Assembly (NCBI RefSeq): GCF_020421205.1
Contig: NZ_JAIZZH010000003.1
Coordinates: 959,216-1,023,215, forward strand
Reading direction: 5' to 3'
Source of the DNA: Hymenobacter pini
GTDB lineage: Bacteria > Bacteroidota > Bacteroidia > Cytophagales > Hymenobacteraceae
DNA: 64,000 nucleotides
In this document: positions 25,573 to 33,607 of the stretch, in pieces
Layout: each line of letters begins with the position of its first letter
Numbering within the stretch: the first letter of the stretch is position 1
Notes under the pieces: model-generated
What the model was told of the DNA's origin: nothing
The model's database searches: none
What the model saw: the letters and a program-made list of their open reading frames with translations, nothing else
Made by a program: the position numbers and the translations under genes

Positions 25573-26100
25573 TACCCCAAACTTTTTCCAGAGCTTCGGT
25601 AGCTTTTTCGGCAGTTGATTCTCCGTCCAGTCTTCGCCCTTGGTTTCGGAGCCGGAATCATAATCGAGGCCCCGGGCTTCGGCCACGCTTCGAGGGAATG
25701 TTTCATCCTCGTCGGTTTTGCCTGTGCGCTTTTCGAAGGCGAAGGTGGCCACGTATAGCAGCTCTTCAAAATCCTGGTACGGGGCATCCAGCACCGCCGC
25801 CAACGTATCGGGGTTCTGCAGCGCATTGGTGAAGACAGTTTTACCCTGCCCTACCAGCCAGCACCGGAAGTACAGATAGGGGTCATCGGACACGTAACCG
25901 TCGATAATCTTCTGCGCCGCCATGATGTCGAAATGGTCGGCCTCCAGCAGGTGTTCCCGTAGGATGCACTCAAACTCAATAATCTGCTCGGGTTCCAGCT
26001 GCGCCAGGTCGTCAATCAAGAACTGCTGCTGCCGTTGCTGGTCGCCCTGGGCCTCGGTTTTTGCCGATTCAATTATCTGCCAGAATTGCTCTTTATCCAT
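25567..26100 (-). CDS. DUF4240 protein
   Basis: A 177-residue soluble acidic protein. It opens with MDKEQFWQIIESA and continues with LEPEQIIEFECILREHLLEADHFDIMAAQKIIDGYVSDDPYLYFRCWLVGQG. This is the DUF4240 signature, a widespread family with no known reaction that is often found near toxin-immunity genes. The ATG at 26100 matches the family start; upstream in-frame codons do not. Its stop lies in the arm of the pncB terminator. No partner gene is adjacent. Confidence 0.85.
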   Translation of the reverse strand: MDKEQFWQIIESAKTEAQGDQQRQQQFLIDDLAQLEPEQIIEFECILREHLLEADHFDIMAAQKIIDGYVSDDPYLYFRCWLVGQGKTVFTNALQNPDTLAAVLDAPYQDFEELLYVATFAFEKRTGKTDEDETFPRSVAEARGLDYDSGSETKGEDWTENQLPKKLPKLWKKFGVA

Positions 26101-26269
26101 TGTATCAGAGGTACGGTAATAAGCCCGAAATACGGCAAAACTCTGCACTCCTGCGGCCAAAGCCTGTACCCCCTGCCTGCGTATAGCCGACTACTTTTGT
26201 TACGCTACGTTGTTATAGCGTCATCATCAGCTGCCGGCCGCTGGGTAGCAGCTTCAACCATTACTGCTT

Positions 26270-26485
26270 ATGTCAACTCTGAAATTTAAGACCAGCATCA
26301 ACTGCGCCAACTGCGTGCGGGCTGTCACTCCGTTCCTCGATGCCGAAGCCAGCGTGGAAAAGTGGAACGTGGATACCAACAACCCCGATAAGATTCTGAC
26401 GGTGGAAGGCCCCAATCCAATTCCGGAATTGATTATAAAATCCGTATCCCAGGCCGGGTTTGACATTGAGCCGGTAGCGGCGTAA
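26270..26485 (+). CDS. HMA-domain metallochaperone-like small protein
   Basis: A 71-residue single heavy-metal-associated domain. The fold pattern is LKFKTSINCANCVRAVTPFLDA, with the metal-binding pair Cys12 and Cys15 (CANC instead of the common CxxC after a GMxC), ending AGFDIEPVAA. In this phylum such free HMA proteins accompany copper or mercury handling, but no transporter gene is adjacent here. The start ATG at 26270 is preceded by an AT-rich leader. A very long hairpin follows the stop. Confidence 0.85.
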   Translation: MSTLKFKTSINCANCVRAVTPFLDAEASVEKWNVDTNNPDKILTVEGPNPIPELIIKSVSQAGFDIEPVAA

Positions 26486-26492
26486 CTGCTAG

Positions 26493-26590
26493 TAAAAAAG
26501 AACGTCATGCTGAGCTTGCCGAAGCATCTCTACCTGACAATCCAGTGCGGTAGAGATGCTTCGGCAAGCTCAGCATGACGTTCTTTTTTA
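26493..26590. repeat. About 42-bp inverted repeat (hairpin element)
   Basis: The arm 26493-26534 (containing GTCATGCTGAGCTTGCCGAA) is matched by its complement at 26549-26590 around a 14-base loop. T-rich ends on both strands make it a bidirectional terminator between the HMA gene and purM. The arm is much longer than termination needs, and it resembles dispersed palindromes known from many bacteria (the last point is from memory). Confidence 0.85.
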
Positions 26591-26605
26591 CTCCTGCTTA
26601 AGGCT

Positions 26606-27742
26606 CTATCCCTCGTAGCGCAGCTCGCCGGCTCCTACGCGGAGCGTCACGCCGGGCTCTGGGATGATGCGGCCGGCTACCTGAGCTTGGTAGCCGTGGT
26701 GGCGCAGGGTTTCGGCTACGGCTTCGGCCTGGGCCTCATCGGTTACCAGTAGCATGCCGTTGCCCATGTTCCAGTAGAGGTAGGCTTCCTGGGGCGTGAT
26801 GCCGGCCAGCTTGGCCAGTTGCTCCATGGCTGGCAGCGGCTCGAATAGGTTGTCCAACTCGGCACCCACACCGTTTTTGAGCACGCGCTTGAAGTTATCG
26901 GCAATGCCGCCGCCGGTGATGTGCGCCGCCGCGTGCAAAGGCAGACCGGCATCGAGCACCGCCGCCACGCCGGGCGAGAAGATGAGCGAAGGCGCTAGCA
27001 TTACCTCGCCCCAGGTGGTGGCGTTTTCGGTTGTCAGTTGCTCGTTGCTGATTGTTGATTGAGCGCCGCCGCTTTGCTCGTACGGCTGTTCGTGCCACTT
27101 CTCACCGAAAGCTTTGGTGAGGGCGCGGCGGGCCAGGGAGTAGCCGTTGGAGCGAAAGGATGGTGAGCGAAGTGCTACCACCGCTTGTCCGGCGCGCACG
27201 TTGGCGCCACTCAGGGGGCGCTCTAGGCTGGGGTGCAGCACGCCTACGGCCGTGGAGCACCAGTTGAAGTTCATTTTGGCCCCGGGGTAGCCACCGATGC
27301 GGTTGCCCAGCTCGGCAATTTCCCCGCCCGTTACGGCAATCTGGCTGAATTGGGCCGCGTCGTGCAGGCCGCGCATCAACTCGTCCACCACCTCGTAGTT
27401 GAGCGTGTTCACGTCGATGATGTTGGAGAGGTTGGTGGGCACGAAGCCGGCCACGATGAGGTCGTCGGCCACCATGGCAATCAGGTCGTAGCCCAGCGTG
27501 TCGTAGCGGTCCAGGCGCTCGGCCACCTCAATCTTGGTCCCGATGCCATCGGAGCCAATGCCCAGCCGCTCATTGCCAAAGCGGATTTCGTTGGAGAAGC
27601 CACCGGCCAAATCCTGGGCCGGCTCGCCGGGCTTGCCCGCGCGGGTGCTGAAGGTTTTCTGGGCCCAGTGGAAGGCGTTCTTGGAAGCGGCGTTGCCTTC
27701 TTCGATGGAGTAGCCAGCGGTGGCTTTGAAGTCGTTGTTCAT
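26606..27742 (-). CDS. purM: Phosphoribosylformylglycinamidine cyclo-ligase (AIR synthetase)
   Basis: A 378-residue PurM, which closes FGAM to AIR with ATP. Family motifs are clear: GNERLGIGSDGIGTKIEVAE (substrate/ATP loop), DLIAMVADDLIVAGFVPTNL, TGGEIAEL, AVVALRSPSFRSNGYSLARRAL, HAAAHITGGGIADNFKRVL and WNMGNGMLLV. An unusual stretch, STISNEQLTTEN, lies between the YEQ segment and GEVMLAPSLIF and is encoded by the GTTGNNN heptad repeat at 27030-27061. PurM from other bacteria is shorter at that loop, so it is probably a tolerated in-frame insertion. It is the last gene of the leftward pyr-pur block. Confidence 0.95.
   Translation of the reverse strand: MNNDFKATAGYSIEEGNAASKNAFHWAQKTFSTRAGKPGEPAQDLAGGFSNEIRFGNERLGIGSDGIGTKIEVAERLDRYDTLGYDLIAMVADDLIVAGFVPTNLSNIIDVNTLNYEVVDELMRGLHDAAQFSQIAVTGGEIAELGNRIGGYPGAKMNFNWCSTAVGVLHPSLERPLSGANVRAGQAVVALRSPSFRSNGYSLARRALTKAFGEKWHEQPYEQSGGAQSTISNEQLTTENATTWGEVMLAPSLIFSPGVAAVLDAGLPLHAAAHITGGGIADNFKRVLKNGVGAELDNLFEPLPAMEQLAKLAGITPQEAYLYWNMGNGMLLVTDEAQAEAVAETLRHHGYQAQVAGRIIPEPGVTLRVGAGELRYEG
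27030..27061 (-). repeat. GTTGNNN heptad array inside purM
   Basis: Units GTTGTCA, GTTGCTC, GTTGCTG, ATTGTTG and a partial unit run through the coding sequence and keep the purM frame. Read on the minus strand they specify the ISNEQLTTE part of the protein. Confidence 0.75.
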
Positions 27743-27955
27743 GTGTTGGACCCCTCCCCCCGGCTCCCTCCCCTCCGGGAGAGGGGGAGCCTGACGAGTT
27801 GGGCAGAAATTGGGATGGTAGATTATCTAAATTTCTACAAATGTTGGCAGAGCCATTATCGACTTCGCTGGCAAATAATATCGTCTATCACTACCAGTAA
27901 AGTCAATCAGAAACCCATCAGCAACGTATTCTCGCAGGTAAACCTTTGTGTTTGG
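27743..27955. other. Intergenic region with GC-rich hairpin
   Basis: A hairpin GGCTCCC...GGGAGCC-like (27761-27792) lies just upstream of purM, followed by AT-rich DNA (27810-27950) without a convincing gene. The AT-rich part may carry a secondary purM promoter. Confidence 0.4.
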
Positions 27956-28180
27956 CTAAAGCCTTAAAGCAGGATGACCACTTGCGGTATCAGCTGGCTG
28001 CAGGTATATCGGCGTAAACCATTTTAAAACCTTATACCTCGGGTTAGCTGACCCGCGCAGCGCCTCAGTTACATTAGGTACATCTGCTTCAATCAACTTA
28101 GACGGAATGCGTTCCTGAGCTTTTACAACAACAGAATAGCTCAAGCTAGCCAATAGCAACAGTAGCTTTTTATGTCTCAT
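27956..28180 (-). CDS. Small secreted hypothetical protein
   Basis: A 74-residue frame from the ATG at 28180. The N-terminus MRHKKLLLLLASLSYSVVVKAQ is a good signal peptide with cleavage near KAQ. The remaining 50 residues show no recognised domain. The DNA is AT-richer than the flanking pur genes. It lies between purF and purM on the same strand and is probably a passenger gene. No partner or function can be named, and it may be a gene remnant. Confidence 0.45.
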   Translation of the reverse strand: MRHKKLLLLLASLSYSVVVKAQERIPSKLIEADVPNVTEALRGSANPRYKVLKWFTPIYLQPADTASGHPALRL

Positions 28181-28239
28181 AAGTGGCCTAAATGAGCATG
28201 TTGGCGGAATAGGCAATCCTCTATCTGCTGAACTCTCTA

Positions 28240-29745
28240 TTAATGCTCGGTAGGCTCGGGGGCTTTGGCGCTGACGGACGTGGGCTGGTCTTTTTTGTCT
28301 TTATCGGAGCGGTGGCTCTGGCGTTCCTCCTGGATGTGGCCCAGGTACTTGGTTACGTCGCCGGTGGGGTACTGGCCGGTGAAGCAGGCGAAGCACGAGC
28401 CGCCGTGGCCCCGCTCCTCCGAAAACAGCTCCTGCAAGTCGGCAATCGACTGGTAGATAACCCGGTCGGCCTCAATGTAGCGGCAGATTTCCTCCTCCGT
28501 GTAATTAGCGGCAATCAGCTCGGTGCTCATGGCCATATCGATGCCGTAGATGCAGGGCGAAATGATGGGCGGCGCGCTGCTGATGAAGTACACCTCGGCG
28601 GCCCCGGCCTCACGCAGAATCCGCACGATGCGCCGGGAGGTGGTGCCGCGCACAATGCTGTCATCCACCACGGCCACCTTTTTGCCTTCCACAAACTCGC
28701 GGATGGGGTTAAGCTTCTTTTTCACGATGTCCTCGCGGCCGGCCTGGCTGCTCACGATGAAGGAGCGGCCCATGTGGTTATTCTTCACCAGGGCCCGGCG
28801 GTAGGGCACGCCAATGGCCTCGGCCAGCCCCGACGCCGAGAAGTAGCCCGACGATGGCACGTCAATCACCATATCCGGCTGAATGCCCGACTCGATAACC
28901 TTCTTGGCCAGCATCTTGCCCAGCCGCACCCGCTCCCGGGCCACCAAGCGGCCGTGAATGGTGGAGTCTTCGCGGGCGAAGTAGATGTGCTCGAACACGC
29001 AGAAGCTTTTGGGCTTCTCCTGCTGGTTTTTGTGGTGCACCTTGAAGTCCTTGTCGATGAACACCGCCTGGCCCGGGCCCACGTTTTCCACGAACTCAAA
29101 GCCCAGGTAATCAAAGCAGGTGCTTTCGGAGGCGAAGGCGTACACGGGGCCGCGCTCCGTTTCGCGGCGGCCCAGCACCAGCGGCCGGATGCCCAGCGGG
29201 TCGTTAAAGGCCAGCAACCCATGCCCGGCAATGATGGTGACGGTGGCGTAGGCACCCTTCACCAGCTCTTGGGTGGTTTCTACAGCGTCAAAAATATCCA
29301 CCACCGACAGCGCATCCAGGTTTTTCAGGCGCAGCTCCGAGGCGAAGGTGTACATGATCAGCTCCAGGTCGTTGCTGGTTTTGGGCAGCACGTGGTACTT
29401 CTCGTGCAGGCGCTTGGCGGCCGAGCGGAAGTTGATGACGTTGCCGTTGTGCACCATGGCCAGCCCGAAGGGGTAGCTGGTGGTGAACGGCTGAGCCAGC
29501 TCGGCATCATTGGAGCCCTGGGTGGTGTAGCGCGCGTGCCCGATGCCGATGTTGCCCTTCAGCTTTTTGAGCTGCTTGGGGCGGAACACGTCGGAAATCA
29601 GGCCGTTGCCTTTGCACAGGTGGAAGTTGTCGTCGAAGGTGGCTATGCCGGCCGCATCCTGGCCCCGGTGCTGCAGCGCCGTCAAGCCAAATACGATGTC
29701 GTGGGCAACGTCATCGGGACCGTAAAAACCTACTATTCCGCACAT
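28240..29745 (-). CDS. purF: Amidophosphoribosyltransferase
   Basis: A 501-residue PurF, the first committed step of purine synthesis (PRPP plus glutamine to phosphoribosylamine). Cys2 right after the start Met (MCGIVGFYG) is the glutaminase nucleophile, so no propeptide is present. The glutaminase part shows ALQHRGQDAAGIATF and HNGNVINF. The transferase part has the PRPP loop VVDDSIVRGTTSRRIVRILREAGA and the substrate segment CIYGIDMAM. The C-terminal Cys-containing SCFACFTGQYPTGDV is typical, and the tail is charged. The ATG at 29745 is fixed by the Cys2 rule. Heptad repeats sit directly upstream (29749-29776). Confidence 0.96.
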   Translation of the reverse strand: MCGIVGFYGPDDVAHDIVFGLTALQHRGQDAAGIATFDDNFHLCKGNGLISDVFRPKQLKKLKGNIGIGHARYTTQGSNDAELAQPFTTSYPFGLAMVHNGNVINFRSAAKRLHEKYHVLPKTSNDLELIMYTFASELRLKNLDALSVVDIFDAVETTQELVKGAYATVTIIAGHGLLAFNDPLGIRPLVLGRRETERGPVYAFASESTCFDYLGFEFVENVGPGQAVFIDKDFKVHHKNQQEKPKSFCVFEHIYFAREDSTIHGRLVARERVRLGKMLAKKVIESGIQPDMVIDVPSSGYFSASGLAEAIGVPYRRALVKNNHMGRSFIVSSQAGREDIVKKKLNPIREFVEGKKVAVVDDSIVRGTTSRRIVRILREAGAAEVYFISSAPPIISPCIYGIDMAMSTELIAANYTEEEICRYIEADRVIYQSIADLQELFSEERGHGGSCFACFTGQYPTGDVTKYLGHIQEERQSHRSDKDKKDQPTSVSAKAPEPTEH

Positions 29746-29748
29746 TTC

Positions 29749-29776
29749 AGTTGTCAGTTGCCAGTTGCCCGTTACC
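29749..29776 (-). repeat. GTTGNNN heptad array between purN and purF
   Basis: Four units in register (AGTTGTC, AGTTGCC, AGTTGCC, CGTTACC) lie 3 bases upstream of the purF start codon, in the purN-purF gap, where a ribosome-binding site would be expected. Confidence 0.75.
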
Positions 29777-29805
29777 AGGCCGCTGCGGTGGGGTGGTGGG
29801 AGGTA

Positions 29806-30477
29806 CTATAGTGCGCCGTGCTCAGCGGGCTGTGCTTGTTTGATTAAATGGGCCAGGGTTTCGGCGTACACGCGGTGCTCCACGGCCAGGCCGCGGCGCT
29901 CCACTTCGGCCAAGGTGTCGGCCCCGCGCAGGTCAACCGGGTGCTGGGCCAGGATGGGGCCGGTGTCCAGGCCTTCGTCAACCAGATGCACCGTGATTTT
30001 GGTTTCCGGCAGCTGGTTCTCGAAGGCCCACTCGTAGGCGTGCAGGCCCTGGTGCTGGTGCGTATCGGCGGGATGGATGTTGAGGATGCGCCCCGCAAAC
30101 GCTCGGATGAACGTGGGCGACAGAATGCGCATGTAGCCGGCCAGCACCACGTAATCGGGCTGATACTGGTTCAGCAATTCCACCACGTCGGCGTCAAACT
30201 CCGCCCGCTTGCGGCTCTGGCTGCTGAGGCTGGCCGTGGGGCAACCCATGGCGGCGGCCGTGGCCAAGCCCGGTGCATCGGGCACGTTGCTGAACACCAC
30301 GGCCACCTCAGCCAACTCCCGCAGCACACCGTGCTGCACGGCGTTTACCAAGGCCACCATGTTGGAGCCTCGGCCCGACAGCAAAATGGCCAGGCGTGCT
30401 TTTTGGGTGCTATGGTTACCAGTTTCCGGCAAGGGTAGGTTCCGGCCGCTGGCCGATATCAGTGCGGATGTAGGCAT
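29806..30477 (-). CDS. purN: Phosphoribosylglycinamide formyltransferase 1
   Basis: A 223-residue frame; PurN transfers a formyl group from 10-formyl-THF to GAR. The core begins at ARLAILLSGRGSNMVALVNAV and includes DYVVLAGYMRIL, RILNIHPAD (catalytic His with its Asn) and VHLVDEGLDTGPIL (catalytic Asp). The usual LLPKxxG loop after NIHP is replaced by THQHQGLHAYEWAFEN, a divergent variant. No ATG exists between the purD stop and the core, so either the ATG at 30477 (overlapping purD by 62 bases) or an internal TTG is used. It is translationally coupled to purD. Confidence 0.9.
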   Translation of the reverse strand: MPTSALISASGRNLPLPETGNHSTQKARLAILLSGRGSNMVALVNAVQHGVLRELAEVAVVFSNVPDAPGLATAAAMGCPTASLSSQSRKRAEFDADVVELLNQYQPDYVVLAGYMRILSPTFIRAFAGRILNIHPADTHQHQGLHAYEWAFENQLPETKITVHLVDEGLDTGPILAQHPVDLRGADTLAEVERRGLAVEHRVYAETLAHLIKQAQPAEHGAL

Positions 30478-31702
30478 CCTTGAAGTTAACTTTTTCTGCT
30501 TCGCGGTACACGTGGTTTACCGCGTCTTCCAGCTCTTCGCCGTGGCCCACCAGCACCAGCACCCGGCCGCCGTCGGTCACCAGCTCGCCCGCTTCGGTGC
30601 GCTTGGTTGCGCCGTGGAAGGCCAGAATGCTGGGATGCAATTGGTCGAGGCCAGTAATGGGGAAACCCGTTGGGAACTGGGCCGCCGGGTAGCCGCCCGA
30701 GGCCAGCACCACGCCCACGTAATGCCCGCGGCGCTGGCGCACTACCGTTTGCTGCAGCTTGCCATCCAGGGTTGCTTCGATAAGTTCGAGCAGGCTGCTT
30801 TCCATGGCGGGCAGCAGCACTTCGGCCTCCGGGTCGCCGAGGCGCACGTTGTACTCCAGCAGCTTGGGGCCCTGGGGCGTGAGCATGATGCCGAAGTAGA
30901 TAAAGCCGTTGAAATCAAATTGCTCATTCTGCAGGCCGCGCAGCGTGGGGTCCACGATGCTGGTGCGAATGGCGGCCAGTACATTGTCGTCGGCGAAGGG
31001 CACGGGGCAGTAAGCGCCCATGCCGCCGGTGTTGGGGCCCTGGTCGCCGGCCAGCAACTGCTTGTGGTCCTGGGAAGGGCTGAGCAGCCGGATGCGGTTC
31101 CCATCGGTGATGCCGATAATGCTGATTTCGGGGCCGGTTAGTTTCTCTTCCAGCAGGAAACTAAACCAGCCAGTGTGCAAAGCGGCCAGCTCATCCAGCG
31201 CGGAGTGGGCTTCTTCCACTGAAGAGCACACGTACACGCCTTTGCCGGCCGCCAGCCCGTCGTACTTCACCACTACCTGCCCATGCAGCTCGGTGGCTTT
31301 GGCGCGGGCATCGTCCAGTTTGTCGCTGCGGTACTGCCACGATAAGGCCGTGGCTACCCCGTGGCGGCGCATAAAGTCCTTGCTCCACACCTTGGAGCTT
31401 TCCAGCGTGGCGCCGGCCCGGCCAGGGCCAAATACCCGGATGTCGGAGCCTTGGAAGAAGTCGGTCACGCCCGCGGCCAGCGGAGCCTCCGGCCCCACCA
31501 CAATCAGCTGCACGCCGTTGGCTTCGCAGAAGCGCTTAATGGCCGGAAAATCGGTGGCGCTAATTTCGGGGTGGCTGTTGGGGATGCCCGCGTTGCCGGG
31601 CAGCACGTGCACAGTGGCCCCGTCGCGGGTGAGTTTCCACGCCATGGCGTGTTCACGGGCCCCGCCGCCGAGGAGTACTATGGGGGAAGAAGGTGCGTTC
31701 AT
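30416..31702 (-). CDS. purD: Phosphoribosylamine-glycine ligase
   Basis: A 428-residue ATP-grasp ligase that joins phosphoribosylamine and glycine to GAR. The N-terminal domain has VLLGGGAREHAMAWKL, GNAGI and GPEAPLAAGVTDFF. The ATP-grasp core has SKVWSKDFMRRHGV, VVVKYDGLAAGKGVYVC, EISIIGITDG, QDHKQLLAGDQGPNTGGMGAYCP and LEYNVRLGDPEAEVLLP. Length is normal. The ATG at 31702 is one base away from the stop of the GNAT gene, so they are co-transcribed. Its 3' end overlaps purN. Confidence 0.96.
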   Translation of the reverse strand: MNAPSSPIVLLGGGAREHAMAWKLTRDGATVHVLPGNAGIPNSHPEISATDFPAIKRFCEANGVQLIVVGPEAPLAAGVTDFFQGSDIRVFGPGRAGATLESSKVWSKDFMRRHGVATALSWQYRSDKLDDARAKATELHGQVVVKYDGLAAGKGVYVCSSVEEAHSALDELAALHTGWFSFLLEEKLTGPEISIIGITDGNRIRLLSPSQDHKQLLAGDQGPNTGGMGAYCPVPFADDNVLAAIRTSIVDPTLRGLQNEQFDFNGFIYFGIMLTPQGPKLLEYNVRLGDPEAEVLLPAMESSLLELIEATLDGKLQQTVVRQRRGHYVGVVLASGGYPAAQFPTGFPITGLDQLHPSILAFHGATKRTEAGELVTDGGRVLVLVGHGEELEDAVNHVYREAEKVNFKDAYIRTDIGQRPEPTLAGNW

Positions 31703-31703
31703 G

Positions 31704-32240
31704 CTAAAGCGTGGCCAGGTAATCGGAACGAAACAAGACCATCAACCGATGATCAAAATACTGATTATCAATCTTTAAATACTGCTTCTGAAACCCGTTC
31801 TCCACAAAACCCAGGCTTTCGTAGAGGTATGCAGCAGTAGTATTATTTGCTATTACGCCCAGAGAAATCTGCTCCAATCCTGGAAGGTCAAAGGCTATGC
31901 GTAGCGTTTCTGCCATTAGCGCGCGGCCAATACCACGTTCCGAGTGGTTAGGGCTTACGCATACCTGCCGAATGTCGCCCTGGTGACGCACCTTTTGCCG
32001 GGTGGCCCGCACAAAACCGCAAATGCCTACCAGTGTCGCATCTTCAAAAGCTCCTATCATGAAGGCATCGGGGTTGCTGGTGAGAATATGCTGCTCAAAA
32101 GCCAGCTGCTCCTGCTGCCCTTCCTCCTCCGCCGACGAGCCAAAGCTGGCCGGATACTGCGCCAAGCACGCCAGCCGGAACTGGCGGTAAGCCGGAGCAT
32201 CGGCGGGTTGGAGGCGGCGAATAGTGAAGGGCACTGGCAT
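31704..32240 (-). CDS. GNAT-family N-acetyltransferase
   Basis: A 178-residue single-domain acetyltransferase. The fold starts FTIRRLQPADAPAYRQFRL and shows GICGFVR, the acetyl-CoA loop VSPNHSERGIGRALMAETL (a variant of Q/RxxGxG/A) and GVIANNTTAAYLYESLGF, the classic C-terminal motif. The substrate is unknown. It sits inside the pur block, touching the NTF2-like gene upstream (1-base overlap) and purD downstream (1-base gap), so it is clearly co-transcribed but not a known purine enzyme. Confidence 0.88.
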   Translation of the reverse strand: MPVPFTIRRLQPADAPAYRQFRLACLAQYPASFGSSAEEEGQQEQLAFEQHILTSNPDAFMIGAFEDATLVGICGFVRATRQKVRHQGDIRQVCVSPNHSERGIGRALMAETLRIAFDLPGLEQISLGVIANNTTAAYLYESLGFVENGFQKQYLKIDNQYFDHRLMVLFRSDYLATL

Positions 32241-32623
32241 TAGCTGATATCGGTGATGGAGGCAATATGGCCACCCTGAAACTCAAAAACCGATTTACCC
32301 TGCAGGTGCAGCGTGTCACCGGCTTTTAGGCCATTGGGGAAGTCCATAGCCGCTACGGCGGAATACTCCAGCAGCACTTCCACTGTATCGGCATCTAGCT
32401 GCCAATCCGTGACGCGCTGCTCTCGTTGGGAGAAGTACTGCAACGCCTGCTGTGCCTGCTGGCGGAAAGCTTCTTTGCCCGTTAGGGTCAGATTTACTTC
32501 GCCGTTGGAGATGTTGCGAAACACCACTTCCTCGTGCAGATGGCACAACATGCCATCCACATCGAAGCGGTTGTACGCTTCGATGTAGTCTTGCACGAGT
32601 TGCTTCTGTTTGGCAGCGTCCAT
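32240..32623 (-). CDS. SnoaL/NTF2-like protein
   Basis: A 127-residue protein with the NTF2-like cone fold pattern: VQDYIEAYNRFDVDGMLCHLHEEVVFRN near the N-terminus, KEAFRQQAQQALQYF, and AAMDFPNGLKAGDTLHLQGKSVFEFQGGHIASITDIS at the end. This is the SnoaL-like polyketide-cyclase/ketosteroid-isomerase family, whose members range from enzymes to simple ligand-binding proteins. The substrate is unknown. It overlaps the GNAT gene by one base and follows purC by 9 bases, so it belongs to the same transcript. Confidence 0.8.
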   Translation of the reverse strand: MDAAKQKQLVQDYIEAYNRFDVDGMLCHLHEEVVFRNISNGEVNLTLTGKEAFRQQAQQALQYFSQREQRVTDWQLDADTVEVLLEYSAVAAMDFPNGLKAGDTLHLQGKSVFEFQGGHIASITDIS

Positions 32624-32632
32624 GGGCTGTGT

Positions 32633-33562
32633 CTAGGCTTCCTGCACGATACCAGCGCGCACCAGATTATCCACAATCCGCTTTTGCACGTCGTCGTCAG
32701 CAGCCTCATTGCCGGTAACCAGTGGGCTACCCGTGATACGCTCGTAAATATCGAGGTAGCGGCGGGTGGCTTCGGCGGAAACTTCGGGGGTGAGGGCGCG
32801 GGGGTACTGGCCGTTCTGCTTGTTGGCAATCAGCCACTGGCGCACGTATTCCTTGTCAATCTGCTCCACGCCTTCGGGATTCTTGGCGTAGTCCTCGGCG
32901 CTCCAGAACCGCGAGGAATCGGGCGTGTGGATTTCGTCAATCAGAATCAGCTCCCCATCCAGCAGGCCAAACTCGTACTTGGTATCCACCAGAATGATGC
33001 CGCGCTCCGCCATCCACTGGGAGGCAAAATTGAACAGCTCCAGGGCCTTCACCCGCATCTGCTCGTACAGCTCCGCCGTTACCCAGCCTTCCGCCACCAG
33101 GTTTTCCGGCGTAATCTCGCGGTCCGATTCTTCCTTGGTAGTGGGCGTTACGATGGGCTCGGGAAACTTCTGGTGCTTGGTCAGGCCGTCCGGCACGGTC
33201 ACGCCCGAGAAAGTACGCTGGCCCTGCTGGTAGCCCCGCCACATGGAACCCGTGAGGTAGTTGCGCACCACCATCTCCACCCGAATTGGCTCGGCTTCCT
33301 GGGCCAGCGTCACGTTCGGGTCGGGCAGGCTGATAACGTGGTTGGGGATGATGTGCCGGGTTTTATCGAACCAGAAAGCGGCCAGCCCGTTCAGCACCGC
33401 TCCTTTGTGGGCCACCGGCGTTTCCAGCACCGAGTCGAAGGCCGACAGCCGGTCGGTTACCACGATGAGCCGCTGGCCGGAAGGCGCGCGAAACGAGTCG
33501 CGCACTTTGCCGCGGTGCAGAAGTTCGAGCTGGGGAGTATCGAAGTTGTTAAGGGTGTTCAT
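32633..33562 (-). CDS. purC: Phosphoribosylaminoimidazole-succinocarboxamide synthase
   Basis: A 309-residue SAICAR synthetase, which adds aspartate to CAIR with ATP. The typical elements are present: LLHRGKVRDSF at the N-terminus, VTDRLSAFDSVLETPVAHKG, VEMVVRNYLTGSMWRGYQQG, DTKYEFGL, LIDEIHTPDSSRFW and SAEDYAKNPEGVEQIDKEYVRQW. The length fits the longer (eukaryote-like) SAICAR synthetase type common in this phylum. The ATG at 33562 lies 45 bases after the purQ stop. Confidence 0.95.
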   Translation of the reverse strand: MNTLNNFDTPQLELLHRGKVRDSFRAPSGQRLIVVTDRLSAFDSVLETPVAHKGAVLNGLAAFWFDKTRHIIPNHVISLPDPNVTLAQEAEPIRVEMVVRNYLTGSMWRGYQQGQRTFSGVTVPDGLTKHQKFPEPIVTPTTKEESDREITPENLVAEGWVTAELYEQMRVKALELFNFASQWMAERGIILVDTKYEFGLLDGELILIDEIHTPDSSRFWSAEDYAKNPEGVEQIDKEYVRQWLIANKQNGQYPRALTPEVSAEATRRYLDIYERITGSPLVTGNEAADDDVQKRIVDNLVRAGIVQEA

Positions 33563-33607
33563 ACGACGAGGTAGCAGCCGGCACGAGGCTGCAGGCGGCG
33601 GAGGTGT

